Source: Bradyrhizobium sp. 4 (GTDB taxonomy: Bacteria > Pseudomonadota > Alphaproteobacteria > Rhizobiales > Xanthobacteraceae). Taken from it: a DNA stretch of 64,000 bases. Under the pieces are notes generated by a model that did no database searches, was not told the origin of the DNA, and worked only from the letters and a program-made list of their open reading frames with translations. A program made the position numbers and the translations under genes. Where the stretch lies: positions 3,038,001-3,102,000 of the forward strand of contig NZ_CP064686.1 of the NCBI RefSeq assembly GCF_023100905.1. The letters run 5' to 3'. This document shows, piece by piece, positions 16,376-24,987 of this stretch (position 1 is the first letter of the stretch; each line of letters begins with the position of its first letter).

Positions 16376-17391
16376 TGTGTCGCCTGGCTCGAACGCGGCA
16401 GACGATCGAGCCAGGCCTGCGCCGCGGGAAAACGCGTCAGGCCAGGGACCGTCGCCGCCAAGTTGATCGACTTCCATTTCGGATCGAAACCGGGCTCCTG
16501 CAGCTTGTTGATCCGCGAGAACAGGCGGTCGACAAAGCGCGCCACACGATGAAAGCGATTGGATTTGGTCGGCCAATTGAAAGCGACCAGCACGGTCGGA
16601 ACGGCAATAGTTGTCACGCGTTCCCCCTGCCTGATCAAGTTCGGGTAATCAGCTGCGTCCAGCCAAGATGGCAGATAATAATCTTCAAACTTGCTCTCGT
16701 AGGGGACCGGCAAGAACTTGAAGCCGGCATCCCAGCGACCACGTATGAATGCATCCACCGGCTTTGATGTTATGAAAACGACGGCGGCCAGCTCACCCCT
16801 GCGCATTTGTTCCATCGCAACCTGATGTGGGATGAATGCCTTATCGACCTCGATCCCCAGCCGGCTGAAGATCAGCGGGCCCGAATAAGCTGCGGCGGTA
16901 CCTTGGGTGTTGAAATTGACCTTCTTTCCGACCAGATCACTCAAGCTCTGAATTTCGGGCCTGACGAATACGTGCAGTTCAGATGGAAACAGATTGAGCA
17001 CATAGGTGATCCGTCGCTGGATGTCCGGCACTTGGCTCTTGTACTCGTCAAGTGCGTCGGAATTGATGATTGCTGCATCAATGCCCCGCAAATACAGCAG
17101 CGAATTGACGTTTTCGGTTGCGCCACGGGTCACGATGGGCAGCACGTGGAGGTCCGTTCCATCATCGGCCACCCGCGCCATTTCCGCGGCAAGCCGAATG
17201 GGAGCTCCTTCCAGCAGACCTCCGGCAATTCCAACAGTCCAATCGTTCATGGCCGCAATTTCCGCCCTTGCATGATCCGCACGTGCCCGCGGAGTCTGCT
17301 GGGCAATTGCTGGGCAACAGCCCATGATCAGAAGCGGAGCGGCTATCACGATGAGGAGGAACCAAGAGCGTATTCCAATCAGCTGCTTCAT
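16372..17391 (-). CDS. TAXI-family TRAP-type solute-binding protein
   Basis: A 339-residue periplasmic binding protein of the TAXI type. After the signal peptide (SWFLLIVIAAPLLIMG, processed near AIAQQ) come WTVGIAGGLLEGAPIRLAAE, then the ligand-lobe segments ATENVNSLLYLRGIDAAIIN and LHVFVRPEIQSLSDLVGKKV, then NFNTQGTAAAYSGPLIF. TAXI proteins normally feed a DctQ/DctM-like permease; none is encoded here, so it may serve a distant transporter or act as a sensor. The ATG at 17391 has ggggag upstream; a longer frame to 17652 lacks signal-peptide logic. It is coupled to the downstream VasI-like gene. Confidence 0.85.
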   Translation of the reverse strand: MKQLIGIRSWFLLIVIAAPLLIMGCCPAIAQQTPRARADHARAEIAAMNDWTVGIAGGLLEGAPIRLAAEMARVADDGTDLHVLPIVTRGATENVNSLLYLRGIDAAIINSDALDEYKSQVPDIQRRITYVLNLFPSELHVFVRPEIQSLSDLVGKKVNFNTQGTAAAYSGPLIFSRLGIEVDKAFIPHQVAMEQMRRGELAAVVFITSKPVDAFIRGRWDAGFKFLPVPYESKFEDYYLPSWLDAADYPNLIRQGERVTTIAVPTVLVAFNWPTKSNRFHRVARFVDRLFSRINKLQEPGFDPKWKSINLAATVPGLTRFPAAQAWLDRLPRSSQATQ

Positions 17392-17515
17392 CGATCCGGC
17401 TCCCCTGGGAACGTCTATTCTGTTTTGTCCGCTGCGCTCTTCACTCCGACACGTAAGTTTAAGTTCGATCTGACTAGTCGATACAGCGCACGACCATTTG
17501 TCTGCACCGATGGTG

Positions 17516-19138
17516 CTAACGACCAAGTGCGTCGAATCGCTCCCTTGCCTCCTTGACCCCTCCGGCTGCTGCTCTGGCGTAAAGCTCTCGCGCCTTGGAC
17601 GTGTCGCCGCGCGTTCCGCTCGAGCCCCATTTTGCAAGCAGGCTCGGATCATACGTTTCGGCGAGGGCGAAACTTGCCGGTGCGCTCCCTAATTCAGCAG
17701 CACGCTCCAGGACAACTCGTGCCGCGCCAATGTCGCCTTGTCGAAGCAATCCGGTTGCGCGAGCGATCAATCGCACGAGCTCGGCGGCGTTTTCGTTCCC
17801 GAGAACCGGGGATGGCGCCTTAGGCTCAGCTGGTATGACTACGAGCTCTCGCGGAGATTGCTCGAGCGGCGGCTGCGGCGATCCCAACAGCAGTGTTCGG
17901 AGCGGTTCGCTTGTTCGCGAATTGCCGGCTCCGCCTTCACCCGACACCCCCGCGGGTAGCCACGGTCCGACATTCGGGCGCGCTACGGCAAGTTCTTGCT
18001 CATCTCGGCTGGATTGGTGGCATTCTCGCCGGAGCTGCTTTTTCAACTGTTCGGCTCGATCATCGTTTGCCGCGGCTTGCGCTTCATACGCGAACAGCTT
18101 GGAACGCGCCAACGAGAGCTCTTGCGCCAGCGCATCTGCTCTTTCGTGCTCTTCCCTCAATGAGAGCTTCAGTTTGGCCGAGGTATTCTCCGCCGTTCGG
18201 TTCGCCTGCGCCGTCTCTTCGATTGCCTTCGCGATCTGCTGGGATCGGTTGTCGAGCTCGATTCGCGTCGTCGCGAGCGTCTCATCCAGCTGTTTGGTAC
18301 GATCGTGCTCCTGTCGGAGGCTTGCCTGTAGCTGAGCCTCCGCTGCCTCTTTTGCACTGATCTCTGCGGCTTGTCTGGTTACCTCTGCCGACTGGGTCTC
18401 CAGGTCGTGATGAGCGGCCGTCAGATTCTGCTCCAGCCGGTTTGCCCGATCTCTCTCCCGCTCGACAGCTTGTTGCAGCTCTCTCGGATCACTCCGTGCC
18501 GGGTGTTCGGGTTCGCGACCCTCGGGGCCGATTTCGCGGCTTAGCCGTGCCTGCACTTCGAAATCGTTGCGCGCCTTGACAAGTTCCTGTTCCAGACGCT
18601 GCGTATGCAAGCGCTCCTCCCGGAGCGATTTCTGCAGCTTATCGGTTTCATTCTCGGTGGCCTCCGCAATGCTGGTCCATTGCTCGCGTGCATGCTGCAA
18701 CAGCCCCAGCACGGTATCCTGCTCCCGTCGGCATGTTCGAAGGTCAGCAGCAAGGGCCTGTATCCTCTCCTGTTCTGCGGCGAGCACTTGCCGCGATCGC
18801 TCGGTATTGCTGATTGTGGCTTGTGCGAGCTTCAGGGGGGGCGTATCGGCAGATGGTTTCAGCCGCGCCGCGCGCCACCCTCCCGAGCCGGTCGCGCCGC
18901 GCAGGTGCGTCGCCATGACATGGGCGTCGCTCGCCGGCCGATTTGGCTGCTGCGCGAGAACGGGTATGGTCAATGCCGATATTACCGTCAGGACAGTCGG
19001 TGCAACCCACGCCGACCTTGTTGCGCAGGTGAGCGCACAGCTACGAACACAATCCGAGGCAATCCACACGTCTGCGCGAACGGGCGATCCAAGGCCCGGC
19101 GCTGCCTGCATCGGCGCTTGTGCCCACATCCGCGACAT
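17516..19138 (-). CDS. Exported coiled-coil protein with C-terminal Sel1/TPR-like repeats
   Basis: A 540-residue protein. A hydrophobic signal-like segment (VAPTVLTVISALTIPVLAQ) follows an unusually long N-terminal extension, so the true start may be a GTG about 72 bases inside. Residues ~110-380 form a long coiled coil with repeating LRQEHDRTKQLDE and LREEHERADALAQELS units. A proline-rich linker leads to helix-turn-helix repeats (GLLRQGDIGAARVVLERAAE and ARELYARAAAGGVKEA) of Sel1/TPR type. It is the first gene of the operon 19138-15184 and could be the scaffold for the binding-protein, VasI-like and DsrE-like products. A/T-rich sequence at 19165-19235 separates it from the divergent gene at 19270. 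Confidence 0.8.
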   Translation of the reverse strand: MSRMWAQAPMQAAPGLGSPVRADVWIASDCVRSCALTCATRSAWVAPTVLTVISALTIPVLAQQPNRPASDAHVMATHLRGATGSGGWRAARLKPSADTPPLKLAQATISNTERSRQVLAAEQERIQALAADLRTCRREQDTVLGLLQHAREQWTSIAEATENETDKLQKSLREERLHTQRLEQELVKARNDFEVQARLSREIGPEGREPEHPARSDPRELQQAVERERDRANRLEQNLTAAHHDLETQSAEVTRQAAEISAKEAAEAQLQASLRQEHDRTKQLDETLATTRIELDNRSQQIAKAIEETAQANRTAENTSAKLKLSLREEHERADALAQELSLARSKLFAYEAQAAANDDRAEQLKKQLRRECHQSSRDEQELAVARPNVGPWLPAGVSGEGGAGNSRTSEPLRTLLLGSPQPPLEQSPRELVVIPAEPKAPSPVLGNENAAELVRLIARATGLLRQGDIGAARVVLERAAELGSAPASFALAETYDPSLLAKWGSSGTRGDTSKARELYARAAAGGVKEARERFDALGR

Positions 19139-19269
19139 TAATGCGTCAATCCGTTTCCCAATTGCAATTATCGATAGGCAAAATAAACTATATTATAATT
19201 TATTCAATGATTTATATCGCAATTTAATTTCGGCCGATGCGGCCGGTCGCTTGAGAAGGAGATCGTCCA

Positions 19270-19884
19270 ATGCTCCACCGAATCCCTTCGCTGATCGTTG
19301 CGATTATCACGAGCGTATCTGTGCTGGCCCTGGCCCAAGCAGGCGGCGCAGTGGCGGGCTCCGCGGGTGCCGGCACTGGGACGGGCACGGGCAGCGCCAA
19401 CACTGGCGGGTCAGCTCCGTCCGGCATGGGTACAAATGCGAGCAGCGCCAACCCTGGTCCATCGGCGCCTCCAGGAATGGGGACACGAGACGTTGGTACC
19501 GGTGCAAACCTGAACCGCACCAGTCAAACCAACAGCCCGGACGTTCAACCCGCCACGTCGAAGTCGCGGGCGGCGGCGCAGGCCAAAAGAAATGCCGGCG
19601 CTGGCCACGCTCAAAATGGTCTGCCGATCGGAGCTATTGGCACCGGCACGAGCAACGAGGAGCAGATGATCGTTGGGCCGTCACCTAACCGAAAAATACC
19701 GGCAGCGAAGGTCGACGGAAATATCGCTGGAGCAGTTGGTAGGGGCTCCGGCCTTTCGGACCAGGTGAGCCGGCCGCGCGCCGCACGAGCTGGGGAAAAA
19801 GTGCTGGACGCCAAAGTGCTAGTCCAACGGCGAACGACAGTTTCGCATAAGCGTATTCCCGACCCAGAAAACAGAACTCGGTAG
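19270..19884 (+). CDS. Exported Gly/Ala/Ser-rich low-complexity protein
   Basis: A 204-residue protein with a signal peptide (LHRIPSLIVAIITSVSVLALA) and a low-complexity mature part with repeated PSGMGT / PPGMGT motifs and many Gly, Ala, Thr and Asn residues. The C-terminus is basic. A strong aaggaga site lies 7 bases before the ATG. It is transcribed divergently from the exported-protein operon, sharing the A/T-rich region between them, which suggests joint control. Its role is unknown; a surface or matrix function is conceivable. Confidence 0.7.
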   Translation: MLHRIPSLIVAIITSVSVLALAQAGGAVAGSAGAGTGTGTGSANTGGSAPSGMGTNASSANPGPSAPPGMGTRDVGTGANLNRTSQTNSPDVQPATSKSRAAAQAKRNAGAGHAQNGLPIGAIGTGTSNEEQMIVGPSPNRKIPAAKVDGNIAGAVGRGSGLSDQVSRPRAARAGEKVLDAKVLVQRRTTVSHKRIPDPENRTR

Positions 19885-20042
19885 TCTGAGCGGACCGAGC
19901 CGGGCAGCCGAGCGCGCTTTGGCGGCCCTGCTCAGGTCTGCGCGCCGCCAGACGAAGGCAGGGCTTGCTTCTCCATGGGGCGCCGTGAAGAGGACTGACG
20001 CCCGGCACACGGCCGAGCGGGATTTGGGCTAGGCGAGAGCAT

Positions 20043-20267
20043 TCACGCGGTTATGCGAGCGCTCGATTCCGCGGCATTCGGATCATGTCCGATCGGTCGG
20101 AGCGAGGAGCCAGCCGTGCATCGTTCGAAATGCTCGCGAAGCATGTCATTAGCCAAGTGCTCCCAGAATTCAGCTTCGGCGAGAAGCTTCCAGCTTCTAT
20201 CAGGATGATGCGCAGAAGTCTGTCGGCACAGCGACGCCATCGCGCGCAGGCGGCGTACGGTCTCCAT
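20043..20267 (-). CDS. Conserved small helical protein (74 aa)
   Basis: Starts METVRRLRAMASLCRQTSAH and continues DRSWKLLAEAEFWEHLANDM, a pattern repeated in many short Bradyrhizobium proteins. A gggagga site is 4-5 bases before the ATG. Predicted to be two amphipathic helices with a polar tail; function unknown. Confidence 0.65.
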   Translation of the reverse strand: METVRRLRAMASLCRQTSAHHPDRSWKLLAEAEFWEHLANDMLREHFERCTAGSSLRPIGHDPNAAESSARITA

Positions 20268-20722
20268 CCACTCCTCCCATTTAGTTTTCCCTCACCCTAT
20301 TTTCTGTTTTAGGTCATATTAATTATGATTATACCAGATAACTAAATTTGCCTTCCATGGTGCGCCTACCGAAACGATTGACGCGAACGACTTTCGCTTT
20401 GCTTTCAAATTGTCTTTCAGATGAAGCGCTGCTTCATAAAACTAAAAACAGACAAAAAGTCAGGCTTAAACCAACTCAGGTGCGGACATGATCCGCAGCA
20501 TGCCGCTCGTGGATGATCTCGGTCAAAGCCGGAAAGGGATCCAAGTGCAGCACTTTTCCTAGCACAGAGCCTTCACTCGCATCGGCCTGCCTTGAAACTC
20601 CGCTGCGCGCACGCCTCATTGGAGAGCGATCGGGCGGCTTGGAGCTTTGTATCGGAGGCTTCAGGGTCGATCCGTGGAACGATCGTCTTCGAGTTCGCTG
20701 AAATTGCGCGCGCCGCTCGCCA
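20268..20722. other. Intergenic stretch without a supported gene
   Basis: The left part (20310-20350) is A/T-rich; the rest holds only short frames without ribosome sites. Nothing else is recognised. Confidence 0.45.
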
Positions 20723-20926
20723 TCATTGAATCCGCGTGCGGCAACTCGTCCCAAACCGGGGCCTACGCATCCGTGGCGCCGGCCTTAATCTCGCTCTTTC
20801 TCCGAGGCTTCGCCCTTCCGCCCTTCGCACTTGCTCTCGTAGCCTCTGCAATTGGGCAAGCAGGCTAACGAGCTCCATCGCCGTTTGACGCAGAACAGCC
20901 AAGCGGCTGCAAGCCCCACTACTCAC
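20723..20926 (-). CDS. Small coiled-coil protein, possible third paralog
   Basis: A GTG-initiated 67-residue frame with the helix LRQTAMELVSLLAQLQRLRE and QVRRAEGRS, similar in spacing to the helices encoded at 5915-6157 and 10299-10493. The C-terminal half is arginine/proline-rich. A gggggt element lies upstream. Similarity is only at the pattern level, so membership in the family is tentative. Confidence 0.4.
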   Translation of the reverse strand: MSSGACSRLAVLRQTAMELVSLLAQLQRLREQVRRAEGRSLGERARLRPAPRMRRPRFGTSCRTRIQ

Positions 20927-21286
20927 TACAATACCCCCAACAGGCCCTTGCAGGATCAGCGATCGGAAGCGTTAGTTTGCGCCGACCTGCCGGTGTGACG
21001 CTTAACTTACGGTTCATGCGGGCGTCAGTTCGCTTTACGACGATAGACCAAAATATTTCGCATCCCTCCCGTAAGCCCTGGCAGAAGCCGCCAAGACAGG
21101 AATCTGGATGAACGCTGCGCCATGATTGAGCGCATCCAGTCCGTACCAAGACTAGTTCCCAGCCGGTGCGGCAGCCATGCCGCAACAGGTCAACTCCGCA
21201 CGCGCGGCGTCAAATGAGGCGGTTGGCCCAAATTCGTGTAATGCTAGTTAGTTCGGCTCCGCGTCTGTACCGAAGCCCGCTACGCA
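20927..21286. other. Intergenic stretch without a supported gene
   Basis: Short frames on both strands lack ribosome sites and natural composition. No RNA gene or repeat is recognised. Confidence 0.45.
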
Positions 21287-21502
21287 TCAGAACAGCGGCG
21301 CTTCCTCGAATATCTCCCTGGGCCGCACGACCGGCTCATCGACCCAGGCCTCGCGAGCGAACCAGTTGTGATTGGCGCGACAGACCGGGCAACGAGTATT
21401 GCCATAAAACACAACGCTCCGCAGGAAAGCCTCACGGTCCGACCTAATACCAGTAGGAATCGCGCGACCGGTTTGCGGACATTTGACCATGATCATTCCC
21501 AT
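21287..21502 (-). CDS. Small conserved zinc-ribbon-like protein (71 aa)
   Basis: Starts MGMIMVKCPQTGRAIPTGIR and contains a second cysteine pair in NTRCPVCRANHNW. The first cysteine (C8) plus the CPVC pair and a nearby His could hold a metal ion. This pattern, including the WFAREAWV segment, is common among short Bradyrhizobium proteins of unknown role. The composition and conservation argue for a real gene. Confidence 0.7.
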   Translation of the reverse strand: MGMIMVKCPQTGRAIPTGIRSDREAFLRSVVFYGNTRCPVCRANHNWFAREAWVDEPVVRPREIFEEAPLF

Positions 21503-21726
21503 GCGAGCCTCCCTAGGAAATTATTCGTTGTCGAAACAAAAGAGAACCGGCCGGCTGGAGTGCGTCGTCATCTCGGTGTGGGTTACTTGGGGGGGGCATC
21601 GCACACTGGGAGTGCTTGTTCGAGCAGGGCGGATTGCTCGTGACGACGTTTTTCCAACCGGCCGGATCGCTGCTTGAGCGATTCCTTTGACGCCGCCGCT
21701 CTTTGGCTCGGCAGCGCGGGCGTTGA

Positions 21727-21873
21727 TTATTCGTCTCTCGAAAGCTCCTGGGGCGCCACTGAAAATGGGCCAATCTGAGCGGGTCGGAGTTTTGCGCGCG
21801 CTATGCCGCTCGCGACGAAGACGATCATGTCGCCCGTGATGGGCAAATTGGCTAATTCGATCACCGGTTTCAC
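21727..21873 (-). CDS. Short hypothetical protein (48 aa)
   Basis: GTG-initiated frame KPVIELANLPITGDMIVFVA followed by SGIARAKLRPAQIGPFSV and ending LSRDE. Composition is natural and third positions are GC-rich; a gagagtgga element overlaps the start. Function unknown. Confidence 0.4.
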   Translation of the reverse strand: MKPVIELANLPITGDMIVFVASGIARAKLRPAQIGPFSVAPQELSRDE

Positions 21874-22195
21874 TCCACTCTCGTCAGCGAAATATTCTTC
21901 GTTAGGATTTAATCCTGCAAATTAAGCCTTGCGCTGTCGGTCTGGTTTGCGACTCTCGTAAAGTTTTATTTTTGCTGTCCTGCACGCAGGAGGCCAAGAT
22001 CATCTCGGCGATTTCTGCGACGCTGTTCTCGGTCGGCTGTTATTTTCACGCAGGGCCCGCTTCTTGGTATTTGAATGGTTGCATCCGGTTCAAACATGAA
22101 ATAAATATTGATTATATTGAGATCATATAAATCTCGTTGTTAATTGTTGTCAATGACGTAAGCTGTTTTCGTCATTTTTTTGGTCGGAGGAGACG
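21874..22195. other. AT-rich gap before the PqqD-HprK locus
   Basis: Bases 22085-22150 are strongly A/T-rich and precede the ggaggag ribosome site (22186-22192) of the short gene at 22196. A promoter is likely here, but no exact -35/-10 is claimed. Confidence 0.4.
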
Positions 22196-22441
22196 ATGCG
22201 GGAATCAGTCAAGAAGAAGCGCAACTCCACCTCGGCTGCGAAGCAGTTGGCTCAAATGCGCGAGAAACTAGCGAGCATCAGCGAGAGGGAGCGCGTTCTA
22301 CGAGAGCGGAGTGCTGCTCGCGAACTTTACCGCTATCTGCTGGACTCTCACCGGTTGACCGCGCCGGCGACCTTTCTCGGAGGACAAGTGTTGAATATTT
22401 CTCCATCTGGGGTGAACGAGGGTGGTCAGCTGGCGGCGTGA
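22196..22441 (+). CDS. Short basic protein upstream of the PqqD-HprK gene
   Basis: An 81-residue frame with a strong ggaggag site 3 bases before the ATG. The N-terminal two-thirds form charged helices (VKKKRNSTSAAKQLAQMREK, then SISERERVLRERSAARELYR). The C-terminal part (TFLGGQVLNISPSGVNEGGQ) is small-residue-rich and contains two GG pairs. It lies 220 bases before a gene with a PqqD-like peptide-binding domain. It could be an independent small protein or the peptide partner of that system; only the position supports the second idea. Confidence 0.5.
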   Translation: MRESVKKKRNSTSAAKQLAQMREKLASISERERVLRERSAARELYRYLLDSHRLTAPATFLGGQVLNISPSGVNEGGQLAA

Positions 22442-22660
22442 CCCGAGGCCGTAGGGTCATTCGAAACGAATCCCAGTCAGGCGATGTGCATCCGCACTGA
22501 AGGCGAATTTGCGCCGCTGTAGCACGGCGATCAAGCCGAGTTTCCTCGGCAACTGCAGCTCGTTTGAACGCGCCGCGGACAGGACATTGCAGGATCAGGA
22601 TGTTGTCGCCGTCGCGTCGACACGACGGAGAAACAGATATCGTCGCTATCGGGCATAGCC

Positions 22661-23776
22661 ATGCTGGAAAAAACATCGGCAGAGGTGGTGTTGAGACCCG
22701 CCGCGGGTGCAGTCTTCGCGCTGCTGGACGGTCGACCAGTGCTTTTCAGCGAGACAAGGCAGAAGATCTATGAGTTGGACCAGGTAGGGGCGTTCATTTG
22801 GTGCAAGTTGGCACAAGGCGCTTTTTTGGAAGACGTCCATCAGGAACTTGGGCAGCTAGGCATTGGCGCGCGCGCAGCGCGCGAGTTCACATGGCAGGCA
22901 ATGAACGTCTGGATCGATCGAGGGTTGCTCGATCTCGACTGGCGAATGTCGGCCGATTGCGCCTTCTCAACAGTTCTTGCTCAGCGCAGGATCAGCGTCC
23001 GGGCTGCAAATCGGGGCCTCTTACAACAGTTGATTTCGCTGTTTTGTGTTACGAACGACAGCGGCGAGGAGGAGGATATTGCGATCGAGACAATGATGCT
23101 CGGCGATCGGGTATTTTTCCGCGGGAATGACGCGAGCATCCATAGATGTGAGGCCGCAGCTCTGGCCCCTACAATCAAAGCTCACATCACCGAGCGACTT
23201 ATCCGAAGCAATCAATGGGCTTTCGCGCTCCACGCCGCTTCTCTTGTCAAGTGCGGCAAGGGCTTGCTGCTGTGCGGCCAACCGGGAGCCGGCAAGTCGA
23301 CTCTGGCGCTAGAACTGGTAGACGCTGGATTTCAGTATGCTGGCGATGACGTTGCGCTGATTGGGGCTGACGGAACGATCTGCGGCATCCCATTTGCCCT
23401 CACCCTCAAGCAGGGATCGTGGCGGCTGCTATCCCGACTGTATGGCGACTGGAACGACGTGACGCACCGCCGGTCCGATGGCGCCGAAGTGCGGTATCTG
23501 CCGATTTCCGATGCGCACAATGGGAGCCTCTCTGCCAACTGGATCATCTTTCTGAACCGGGTTGCAAGCGGCCCCGTCGAACTGACCCCCCTGGATCAGC
23601 TTGATTCGATCAAGCGGCTCATTGAGGGCGCTTTTGCCGCAGACGGGAAGCTGTCGCAGTCCGGCTTTTTCGCTTTGAAGCGGATTGTTGCGGGCGCACG
23701 ATCGTTCCAACTTATCTATTCGGAATCGGCGCAGGCTCGACAGCTGCTGATGGACTTGTGCAATGACAAGGCATAG
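22661..23776 (+). CDS. PqqD-like domain fused to an HPr-kinase-like domain
   Basis: A 371-residue fusion. Residues ~5-95 show the PqqD/RRE pattern (an L-x-P start, VLFSETRQKIYELDQVGAFI, a C-terminal helix pair). Residues ~185-365 form an HprK-type kinase domain: H191 in the FALHAASLV strand, Walker A GQPGAGKST at 206-214, and AGDDVAL at 227-233 where HPr kinases have their catalytic aspartates. Similar HprK-related kinases with a PqqD-like partner and a nucleotidyltransferase are known from polysaccharide loci; the phosphorylated target is unknown. The next gene overlaps by 14 bases. True HPr kinase is unlikely because the rest of the protein differs. Confidence 0.8.
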   Translation: MLEKTSAEVVLRPAAGAVFALLDGRPVLFSETRQKIYELDQVGAFIWCKLAQGAFLEDVHQELGQLGIGARAAREFTWQAMNVWIDRGLLDLDWRMSADCAFSTVLAQRRISVRAANRGLLQQLISLFCVTNDSGEEEDIAIETMMLGDRVFFRGNDASIHRCEAAALAPTIKAHITERLIRSNQWAFALHAASLVKCGKGLLLCGQPGAGKSTLALELVDAGFQYAGDDVALIGADGTICGIPFALTLKQGSWRLLSRLYGDWNDVTHRRSDGAEVRYLPISDAHNGSLSANWIIFLNRVASGPVELTPLDQLDSIKRLIEGAFAADGKLSQSGFFALKRIVAGARSFQLIYSESAQARQLLMDLCNDKA

Positions 23777-24842
23777 TGCGGCACTGACAAGCCTATGCAA
23801 CTGCTTGCGAGGCTTGCCGCCCGTCGAAGTGAAGTGGACCTCCGTCATCGGGCTCGCAAACCAGACGTTGACGACGCCTGCGCTCATTGACTTCGTCGAT
23901 CAATTTGCATCGGTGTTGCCAGAGGACGTGTGCACCTATATTCGCCAGATCCATCGCCGAAACGTGCTGCGCAACGATCGGTTCGCCGGTCAATTGGAAG
24001 AGGCCGTCATTGCGATGAACGGCCAGGGAGTTACGCCGGTGTTGCTCAAGGGTGCGGCAACGCTAGCCACAGCACCTGTCGAGCGGCGAGGAGTTCGGCT
24101 GATGTGTGATCTGGATATTATGGTCATGCCGGACGAAGCTGAAAGTGCAGTCACCGCTCTGCGCGCGATTGGCTATCAAATTCATGAGCGGACCCTTCCC
24201 AACAGCAAGAGATGGTATGTCGAGTTGAACCGGCCCCGGGATGTCGGAACCATTGATCTGCAGCAGGGCGCTTCAGACCCGGCGTACCTTGACCGTGGCC
24301 CGGGAAATGCTCTGAACCATTGCGTCCCTGCGCGGTTTGGGCGGGGAAGCGCGTATGTTCCCACGCCGACCTACCGAGCGCTTATGTTGATCATCCACGA
24401 TCAGTTTCAAGACTTTGGCTATTGGCTCGGTGACCTCGATCTGCGACATCTTCTTGAATTGCGAGATCTGAACAGTTCCGTCGGGGGCATCGATTGGAGT
24501 GAGCTTACCTCTCATGTCTCGGGCGGATTGATGAAGAACGCAGTCGAAACCCAGCTACTTGCTCTCGCTGCGCTGCTTGGAGTCGAGGTCCCGCACTCGA
24601 TGCGGTGCCGACTGATTCCTCGTCTGCAGTTCAAGCGACAATTGATCCAAGCACGCTTTCCGGCCACACGTGTGCCATTCCTCGCAATGACGGTCTTGGA
24701 CCTCAGAAATTACCGGAGGAGGATGACCTCTGGCTACGCGCAAGCCGGCATGCGCGGGCGTGGATTGTGGTCTGTGCCAAGAGGGTCCACTTTACAGTTT
24801 CTGTTGAGCGCGACCACGACGGTTCGTGCCGGAAAAGTCTAA
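23763..24842 (+). CDS. Uncharacterised nucleotidyltransferase (NTP_transf_5 type)
   Basis: A 359-residue protein of the family of uncharacterised nucleotidyltransferases. The signature VTPVLLKGAATLA is followed by RRGVRLMCDLDIMVMP, with D116 and D118 as the likely metal pair, then the AVTALRAIGYQ helix. The central part holds conserved histidines (YRALMLIIHDQF, then DLRHLLELRDL). The reaction is unknown; relatives sit beside HprK-related kinases and PqqD-like proteins. It overlaps the preceding fusion gene by 14 bases, so the two are translationally coupled and probably act on the same substrate. Confidence 0.8.
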   Translation: MTRHSAALTSLCNCLRGLPPVEVKWTSVIGLANQTLTTPALIDFVDQFASVLPEDVCTYIRQIHRRNVLRNDRFAGQLEEAVIAMNGQGVTPVLLKGAATLATAPVERRGVRLMCDLDIMVMPDEAESAVTALRAIGYQIHERTLPNSKRWYVELNRPRDVGTIDLQQGASDPAYLDRGPGNALNHCVPARFGRGSAYVPTPTYRALMLIIHDQFQDFGYWLGDLDLRHLLELRDLNSSVGGIDWSELTSHVSGGLMKNAVETQLLALAALLGVEVPHSMRCRLIPRLQFKRQLIQARFPATRVPFLAMTVLDLRNYRRRMTSGYAQAGMRGRGLWSVPRGSTLQFLLSATTTVRAGKV

Positions 24843-24987
24843 GGCCAGTAACGGTCACACGAGCGCCTTCGGGGGGATTGGAGGTTCCTCAACGGAAGGG
24901 AGTTTTCCATCAGCCGCCTCCAGAGCGCGCATCAGGTGGCAGATTTTCGGAATCCTCAGGGCCCAACATTTGTGCAGTTGCGCAGTG

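Noticed and set aside
16807..17556. 249-codon plus-strand frame
   Set aside because: Opposite the TAXI-type protein, which has a signal peptide and family motifs.
18567..19688. 373-codon plus-strand frame
   Set aside because: Antisense to the coiled-coil protein and overlapping the Gly-rich gene; its Ser/Arg/Cys-rich sequence is a shadow.
22661..23776. Genuine HPr kinase/phosphorylase of the PTS
   Set aside because: Only the kinase core is shared; the N-terminal half is PqqD-like and no ptsH or PTS gene is adjacent.
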